Assembly: GCF_041080815.1 (NCBI RefSeq)
Contig: NZ_CP160205.1
Coordinates: forward strand, 3,906,001-3,970,000
DNA length: 64,000 nucleotides
Direction of reading: 5' to 3'
From: Mucilaginibacter yixingensis
Lineage (GTDB): Bacteria; Bacteroidota; Bacteroidia; Sphingobacteriales; Sphingobacteriaceae
Part shown: in pieces, positions 58,979 to 64,000 of the stretch
Numbering within the stretch: position 1 is the first letter of the stretch
Layout: each line of letters opens with the position of its first letter
Made by a program: the position numbers and the translations under genes
The notes under the pieces: model-generated
Told to the model about the DNA's origin: nothing
Database searches by the model: none
The model's input: only the letters and a program-made list of their open reading frames with translations

Positions 58979-61900
58979 TTATTCTTCGCCTACGCCGTGG
59001 CAGTTTTTGTATTTCTTACCGCTGCCGCATGGACAAGGGTCATTTCTGCCTATTTTTTGCTCGGCGCGTACCGGCATTTGTTTTTGATGCTCGCGGGTAT
59101 CATCCATTGGCAAACCAGGGATGCCTTCCATCGCACCTTCGCTAATCAGCTCGGGTTTTGAGGCGCGCATGTTTCTCATATCTGTACGCGGCTGTGGCTG
59201 AGCCTCACGGATTTCTTCTGGCGCTTGTTGCACCGGAATTACACCGCGGAACAGGAAGCTTACCAGCTCTTTATTTACGTTGGTCAGCATCTGGCGGAAC
59301 AGCTCAAACGCTTCGAATTTGTAAACCAGCAATGGGTCTTTCTGTTCGTAAACGGCGTTCTGTACAGATTGTTTCAACTCGTCCATCTCGCGCAGGTGCT
59401 CTTTCCAGGCATCGTCAATCAGGTACAGGGTAACGTTCTTCTCAAATGATTTGAACACTTCCAGACCTTTGTTCTCTACCGCTTTTTTCAACGGCACAGA
59501 AACCTGGATACCGTGAATACCATCGGTAAACGGAACAATAATATCTTCAATCTGCGCACCGCGGGTATGGAATACATCCTGCAGCACAGGGAATGCCTGC
59601 TCAGCAATACCTTCAGATTTACGTTTGTAGAAATCCGTTACCGCAGCAAAGGTTTCGTCAACCAAAGCGTTGATCGATTTGCCGGCAAACTGTTCCTGAG
59701 TGCTTTCAACGTCAACAGAGAACAAGCGAATGATCTCCAGTTGGAAGCCTTCGTAGTTATTTTGCTCTTTGTACTCGGTCACCACGTCTTCAACCACATC
59801 AAAAATGGTATTGTTGATATCTACATCCAAACGTTCGCCAAACAAGGCGTTTTTACGTTTAGCATAGATCACGGTACGCTGCGAGTTCATCACGTCATCA
59901 TACTCCAGCAGGCGCTTACGGATACCGAAGTTGTTTTCTTCAACTTTACGTTGTGCACGCTCGATAGATTTGGTAATCATCGAGTGCTGAATTACCTCAC
60001 CCTCTTCAATACCCATACGTACCATCAGGTTGGCAATACGCTCAGAACCGAACAAGCGCATCAGGTTATCTTCCAGCGACACGAAGAACTGTGAAGAACC
60101 CGGGTCACCCTGACGACCAGAACGACCGCGCAGCTGTCTGTCTACACGACGAGACTCATGGCGCTCAGTACCGATGATGGCCAGACCGCCCGCATCTTTA
60201 ACACCAGCGCCCAGTTTAATATCCGTACCACGACCAGCCATGTTGGTGGCAATGGTTACCGTGCCTGCTTTACCAGCCTCGGCTACGATGTCGGCCTCTT
60301 TCTGGTGCAATTTGGCATTCAGTACGTTATGTTTAATGCCGCGCAGCTTCAGCATACGGCTCAATAACTCAGAAATATCTACCGAGGTAGTACCCACCAG
60401 TACCGGGCGACCTGCCTCTGTCAGTTTCACAATCTCGTCTGCAACGGCATTGTATTTTTCGCGCACCGTACGGTAAACTAAATCCTGGTCATCCTTGCGT
60501 GAAATTGGAGTGTTGGTTGGAATTTCAACCACATCCAGTTTATAGATTTCCCAGAACTCGCCTGCTTCTGTAACCGCTGTACCAGTCATACCGCACAATT
60601 TGTGGTACATCCTGAAGTAGTTTTGCAGAGTAATAGTCGCAAAAGTTTGTGTAGCGTCTTCTACTTTCACATTCTCTTTGGCCTCAATAGCCTGGTGCAA
60701 GCCATCGCTATAACGACGACCATCCATAATACGGCCGGTCTGCTCGTCTACAATTTTCACCTTGCCCTCGTCCAGGATATACTCCGTATCTTTTTCAAAC
60801 AAGGTATAAGCTTTCAGCAACTGGTTAACCGAGTGGATACGCTCAGATTTGATAGAGAAATCGCGCATCAGCTCATCTTTGCGTTGCACTTTCTCTTCGG
60901 CAGCCAGATCAGATTTCTCAATGGCAGCCAGTTCTGTACCCACGTCTGGCATCACAAAGAAGTGTGGATCTTCGCCCGATGCGGTAATCAGTTCGATACC
61001 TTTTTCGGTCAGCTCTACCTGGTTATTTTTCTCGTCAATTACAAAGAACAGGTCTTCATCAACCTTAGGCATCTCCTTGCCCTGATCCTGCATGTAATAG
61101 TTTTCGGTTTTTTGCAGTACCTGACGGTTACCGCCTTCACTCAAAAACTTAATTAAGGCCTTATTTTTTGGCAAACCACGATGTGCGCGGAACAGTGCCA
61201 AACCACCACCGTCCTGATCGGTATTACCGTCGTTTATTTGTTTCTTGGCCTCGTTCAGCACACCGGTAATGTAATTACGCTGTGCATTTACCAGGCGCTC
61301 AATACGTGGTTTCAGCTCATAAAACTCATGCTCATCACCGCGCGGAATAGGACCGGCAATAATCAATGGAGTACGGGCATCGTCAATTAAAACCGAGTCA
61401 ACCTCATCCACCATGGCAAAGTGCAGCTTGCGCTGTACCAGCTCTTCCGGGCTGCGTGTCATATTGTCACGCAGGTAGTCAAAACCAAATTCATTATTGG
61501 TACCGAAGGTAATATCGGCCAGATACGCTTTACGACGGGCTGGCGAGTTTGGCTCGTGCCTGTCAATACAATCAACCGACAAGCCGTGGAACTCATACAG
61601 CGGGCCCATCCACTCCGAGTCACGACGGGCCAGGTAATCGTTCACCGTTACAATGTGTACCCCCTGACCGGCCAGCGCGTTCAGGTAAGCAGGCAGCGTA
61701 GCCACCAGCGTTTTACCCTCACCCGTAGCCATCTCAGATATTTTACCCTGGTGCAGCACCGTACCGCCAATCAGCTGTACATCATAGTGCACCATATCCC
61801 AGGTTACCTGGTTACCAGCGGCAGTCCACGTGTTAGCGTGGATGGCTTTATCGCCTTTAATAACCACGTTTGGCTTTTTGGCAGCCAGCTCTCGGTCAAA

Positions 61901-62302
61901 ATCGGTAGCAGTAACTTCAATGGTTGGGTTTTCTTTTAAACGGCGAGCAGTTTCTTTTATCACGGCAAAAGCCTGTGGTAAAATCACCATCAGTATTTTT
62001 TCCAGCTCCGTATCGCGCTCCTTCTGCAATTTATCCAGCTCGGTATACAGACCAACTTTTTCGTTAACGTCCATATCCGCCTCGTTCTCAACGCGGGCCT
62101 TTATATCGTTTATCTGGGCGTCAATATCGGCCAGACCGGTTTTGATCTTCTCTTTAAAGTTTACAGACATGGCACGCAGCTCATCATGCGTAATGCCTGA
62201 TAACTTTGCATATTCAGCTTTTATCTGTTCAACTATTGGTTGAATAGCCTTCACATCCCGTTCCGACTTACTTCCAAAAAGCTTGCTTATAAAATTTAAC
62301 AT
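58979..62302 (-). CDS. secA: Preprotein translocase ATPase SecA
   Basis: 1107 residues, as usual for Bacteroidota SecA (longer than the E. coli 901). N-terminal LFGSKSERDVKAI, Walker A region MATGEGKTLVATLPAYLNAL, Walker B VDEVDSVLIDDARTPLIIAG, helicase-like GMTGTAVTEAGEFWEIYKLDVV, ATNMAGRGTDIKLG and RQLRGRSGRQGDPGSSQFFVSLEDNLMRLFGSERI. The C-terminal zinc motif for SecB/membrane binding is intact (GRNDPCPCGSGKKYKNCHG). An insertion around 330-400 accounts for extra length. Drives Sec-dependent export. Confidence 0.98.
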   Translation of the reverse strand: MLNFISKLFGSKSERDVKAIQPIVEQIKAEYAKLSGITHDELRAMSVNFKEKIKTGLADIDAQINDIKARVENEADMDVNEKVGLYTELDKLQKERDTELEKILMVILPQAFAVIKETARRLKENPTIEVTATDFDRELAAKKPNVVIKGDKAIHANTWTAAGNQVTWDMVHYDVQLIGGTVLHQGKISEMATGEGKTLVATLPAYLNALAGQGVHIVTVNDYLARRDSEWMGPLYEFHGLSVDCIDRHEPNSPARRKAYLADITFGTNNEFGFDYLRDNMTRSPEELVQRKLHFAMVDEVDSVLIDDARTPLIIAGPIPRGDEHEFYELKPRIERLVNAQRNYITGVLNEAKKQINDGNTDQDGGGLALFRAHRGLPKNKALIKFLSEGGNRQVLQKTENYYMQDQGKEMPKVDEDLFFVIDEKNNQVELTEKGIELITASGEDPHFFVMPDVGTELAAIEKSDLAAEEKVQRKDELMRDFSIKSERIHSVNQLLKAYTLFEKDTEYILDEGKVKIVDEQTGRIMDGRRYSDGLHQAIEAKENVKVEDATQTFATITLQNYFRMYHKLCGMTGTAVTEAGEFWEIYKLDVVEIPTNTPISRKDDQDLVYRTVREKYNAVADEIVKLTEAGRPVLVGTTSVDISELLSRMLKLRGIKHNVLNAKLHQKEADIVAEAGKAGTVTIATNMAGRGTDIKLGAGVKDAGGLAIIGTERHESRRVDRQLRGRSGRQGDPGSSQFFVSLEDNLMRLFGSERIANLMVRMGIEEGEVIQHSMITKSIERAQRKVEENNFGIRKRLLEYDDVMNSQRTVIYAKRKNALFGERLDVDINNTIFDVVEDVVTEYKEQNNYEGFQLEIIRLFSVDVESTQEQFAGKSINALVDETFAAVTDFYKRKSEGIAEQAFPVLQDVFHTRGAQIEDIIVPFTDGIHGIQVSVPLKKAVENKGLEVFKSFEKNVTLYLIDDAWKEHLREMDELKQSVQNAVYEQKDPLLVYKFEAFELFRQMLTNVNKELVSFLFRGVIPVQQAPEEIREAQPQPRTDMRNMRASKPELISEGAMEGIPGLPMDDTREHQKQMPVRAEQKIGRNDPCPCGSGKKYKNCHGVGEE

Positions 62303-62915
62303 GGTTTATTTTTCTAATGATATCAAATATGGCATCAACAATTACGCCATTGGTCATTATGAAGTCATAATGGCAGGCGAATTTACATTTTTATGCCGAA
62401 AGAGAGAAGGCAGCACGACGGAAAGTCGGTTAGGGAATCGTAAAGATTTGGTGAATGAAGATTAAAGATCAGGTATCAAAATACGATAATTGAAGATTGA
62501 AGAGTAATGCCTGCTCTTGCGTTATCTAAAGGGCGTTCCCTTCGGGCCGGGCTATCCGCTCATACGCCTGCAGGCTTTAGTCACGAGGCCGGTATCCGCT
62601 CCTATCCCTAACGCGCTAACATAGCTGAATGACGGCGGCCAGAGGCCGCGGGATAGTCATCACTCGCGAAGACGCGAGCGATTGCACTTGATTAAAATGG
62701 CGCAATGCAGCTGCGCTGCATTGCGCTTCTCCCACTTTGCAGTCGCCCGGCTCCAGCCGGGTGACGACTATCCCGCGGCCTCCGGCCGCCGTAAAACCGA
62801 CAAATCCATTTCATCGACTCAATCCCCGTACCCACCGACACCTTTAAACGCCCAACCCCACACCCATCTATCTTTATAACAGTAATAGGAACAGCTAATT
62901 AAAACTCGAACTAAA
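62303..62915. repeat. 613-base spacer with TATCCGCTC element and REP doublet
   Basis: Holds a hairpin CATTATGA/TCATAATG (62354-62371), a GGGCGTTCCCTTCGGGCCGGGCTATCCGCTC... element (62528-62612) related to that at 14563-14648, and a REP doublet (62630-62793). Short open frames here follow the repeats. No gene was seen. Confidence 0.8.
62630..62793. repeat. REP doublet with central palindrome
   Basis: Arm 62630-62686 (stem CTCGCG/CGCGAG) and inverted arm 62738-62793 (stem CCCGGCT/AGCCGGG), with a perfect central hairpin GCGCAATGCAGC / GCTGCATTGCGC (62700-62726). Confidence 0.9.
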
Positions 62916-63635
62916 ATGGAAAGAAAGATTTTTTTAAAGAGCCTGATTATAGGGGCAGCTTCCACCTCAGCGCTGGCAGCTGCTTGTAAAAAGGATGATA
63001 CGGCCAGCACTACTTCAACCGGCAGTTCGTCGGCTAGCACACCGCCAAGCAGTAGCAACGGCTGTGCAGTGGCACCAACAGAAACGGAGGGCCCTTTTCC
63101 AACCCACACACCGGCATCATACGTGCGCAGCGATATTACCGACGGCCGCACCGGCTACAAGCTTACGGTTAAGATCATCATCTTGAGTAACAGCAATAGT
63201 TGCAACCCGCTGGCCAACGCCATGGTTGATATTTGGCATTGCGATAAAGACGGCAACTACTCTGAATACGGCGGCAGTGGCATGCAGGCTACAGACTACA
63301 CATCGGTACACTTTCTGCGCGGCCGCCAAACAACCGACACCAGCGGACTGGTTACTTATACCAGTATTTTCCCGGGTTGGTACAGCGGCAGGTCTACACA
63401 TATCCATGTGCATGTTTATAACTCATCGGGCACATCGTTAAAAGTAACGCAGATTGCCTTCCCCGAAGGTAGCGGCAGCGCCGTGGCACAGGTAAATGGT
63501 TACAGCAAAGGCTTAACCGGCTATACCTACAACGCCAGCGACAATGTGTTTAGCGACAGCTATGCCACAGAAATTGCCGCCGTTACCGGTAACACCACCG
63601 ACGGGTTTGTACTGACGATGAGCATTAGTGTGTAA
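62916..63635 (+). CDS. Intradiol ring-cleavage dioxygenase-like lipoprotein
   Basis: 239 residues. Lipoprotein-type leader (IGAASTSALAAACKKDD), a Ser/Thr/Pro-rich linker (about 28-50), then a dioxygenase C-domain: TEGPFPTH, VDIWHCDKDGNYSEYGG, FLRGRQTTDTSGLVTYTSIFPGWYSGRSTHIHVHVY. Both Tyr (in GNYSEY and GWYSGR) and both His (HIHVH) iron ligands are present. Intradiol enzymes cleave catechols or protocatechuate using Fe(III). This version has no N-terminal dimerisation domain and is outside the cytoplasm, so it belongs to the extracellular single-domain group; substrate unknown. Confidence 0.88.
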   Translation: MERKIFLKSLIIGAASTSALAAACKKDDTASTTSTGSSSASTPPSSSNGCAVAPTETEGPFPTHTPASYVRSDITDGRTGYKLTVKIIILSNSNSCNPLANAMVDIWHCDKDGNYSEYGGSGMQATDYTSVHFLRGRQTTDTSGLVTYTSIFPGWYSGRSTHIHVHVYNSSGTSLKVTQIAFPEGSGSAVAQVNGYSKGLTGYTYNASDNVFSDSYATEIAAVTGNTTDGFVLTMSISV

Positions 63636-63673
63636 TCTCTCTCCCACATATAGTTAATAGGTTTATTTGGTTG

Positions 63674-63699
63674 CGTCCTGAAGGCAAGCTTCGGGACGC
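63674..63699 (+). terminator. Terminator-like hairpin after the dioxygenase gene
   Basis: GCGTCCTGAAG / CTTCGGGACGC with one G-T pair and loop GCAAG; only a short T-rich tail. Confidence 0.55.
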
Positions 63700-63716
63700 C
63701 TTCTCATTTCAATATC

Positions 63717-64000
63717 ATGCGTATCATCACCCTCTGCTACCGTAAAGTCATCGACACCAACAGCACCAAACCCTGGGACAAGCTGGTATTTGAGTCAAGC
63801 CACCTGGAATTTAAAATGCAGGCGCAGAACTTTAGTCAGCATACCCAGTTTACCTCGTACGCACAACTGGTTAACAACATTCCCGGTGCTCACCAACTGT
63901 CAGCGCGGGTATTGCCGGCCATCAGCGGTTATATACACCAATTAAACAATGTGGTGCCAGATATTTTGAACAATGTGGGCATCCGTTCGTTACGGTTTGA
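63717..64000 (+). CDS. Cut-off gene, N-terminal 94 residues, family unknown
   Basis: ATG 63717 opens a frame that runs to the window edge without a stop: MRIITLCYRKVIDTNSTKPW and on, with no signal peptide or membrane helix. Codon use looks like that of the neighbouring genes. I do not recognise the family from this part. Confidence 0.6.
   Translation, partial: MRIITLCYRKVIDTNSTKPWDKLVFESSHLEFKMQAQNFSQHTQFTSYAQLVNNIPGAHQLSARVLPAISGYIHQLNNVVPDILNNVGIRSLRF

Noticed and set aside
58979..62302. Plus-strand open frames of 60-193 codons opposite secA
   Set aside because: Mirror frames of a highly conserved gene; no start signals or known motifs.
62283..62465. 60-codon plus-strand frame upstream of secA
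   Set aside because: Starts inside the secA 5' end and covers its likely promoter; no recognisable protein features.
62682..62879. 65-codon frame before the dioxygenase
   Set aside because: Translated REP doublet arms only.

Overview
The window looks like a chromosomal segment from a member of the Bacteroidota, most likely the family Sphingobacteriaceae (Mucilaginibacter/Pedobacter-like); the genus is an inference. Support comes from: Bacteroidota-type -7 promoter motifs (TAnnTTTG) in front of many genes with no clear Shine-Dalgarno sequences; a short 286-residue primary sigma factor lacking region 1.1; the PorT protein of the type IX secretion system; a DUF4369-TlpA thioredoxin protein; DUF6089 and DUF2490 proteins; and a menaquinone-type UbiE/MenG. 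No rRNA, tRNA, prophage or CRISPR array was seen.

Layout. 1-8000 is housekeeping: a cut-off membrane protein, ubiE/menG-porT, an SDR enzyme, a GatB/YqeY protein, then hydrolase-CBS-NAD kinase-DUF6089 and a MerR regulator. 8000-11470 has a lone CoA-transferase A subunit, a metallo-beta-lactamase-fold hydrolase and a cluster of DUF2975 membrane proteins with its small HTH regulator. 11830-21800 holds rpoD, an aspartate aminotransferase, DUF4262, a Nudix-BioA fusion, a ferritin-like protein, an SDR epimerase, an arginase-fold protein and a TlpA-like thioredoxin. 21808-22678 is a REP-associated tyrosine transposase (RAYT) flanked on both sides by paired palindromes.

22690-40714 is the accessory heart of the window, an exopolysaccharide locus read mostly on the minus strand. 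It runs: response regulator; a pseudo-receiver fused to an initiating sugar-phosphate transferase; a half-size TolC-like protein; a Wzc-like chain-length protein/kinase; a 44-residue membrane peptide; a Wzy-like polymerase; a flippase; a glycosyltransferase; a one-module adenylation-carrier-thioesterase synthetase; and its phosphopantetheinyl transferase. Two more glycosyltransferases and an acyltransferase lie nearby. A plus-strand partner-switching module (receiver-PP2C phosphatase, STAS protein, HATPase) sits inside the locus and is a plausible controller. No Wza-type exporter is visible.

40930-64000 returns to housekeeping: a glycosyltransferase, a DEAD-box helicase, asnS, an EamA transporter, dnaG, yraN, glutaminyl cyclase, an ABC exporter, DUF2490, enolase, an M20 peptidase, a SPOR protein, secA, an intradiol dioxygenase lipoprotein and a cut-off gene.

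The other striking property is the density of short intergenic repeats. At least eight families recur: long inverted repeats ending in GTCATTTCG-like sequence, RAYT-linked REP doublets, AGAGCCACATATTTGTGGCTC palindromes, AGGATTT repeats, TATCCGCTC repeats, CTCTCC repeats, and others. Some have entered genes: one forms the linker of the Nudix-BioA fusion, another lies inside BioA, and a heptamer tract encodes the DUF6089 signal peptide. The most notable candidates are the REP/RAYT system and the NRPS-equipped exopolysaccharide locus with its pseudo-receiver sugar transferase and half-TolC.
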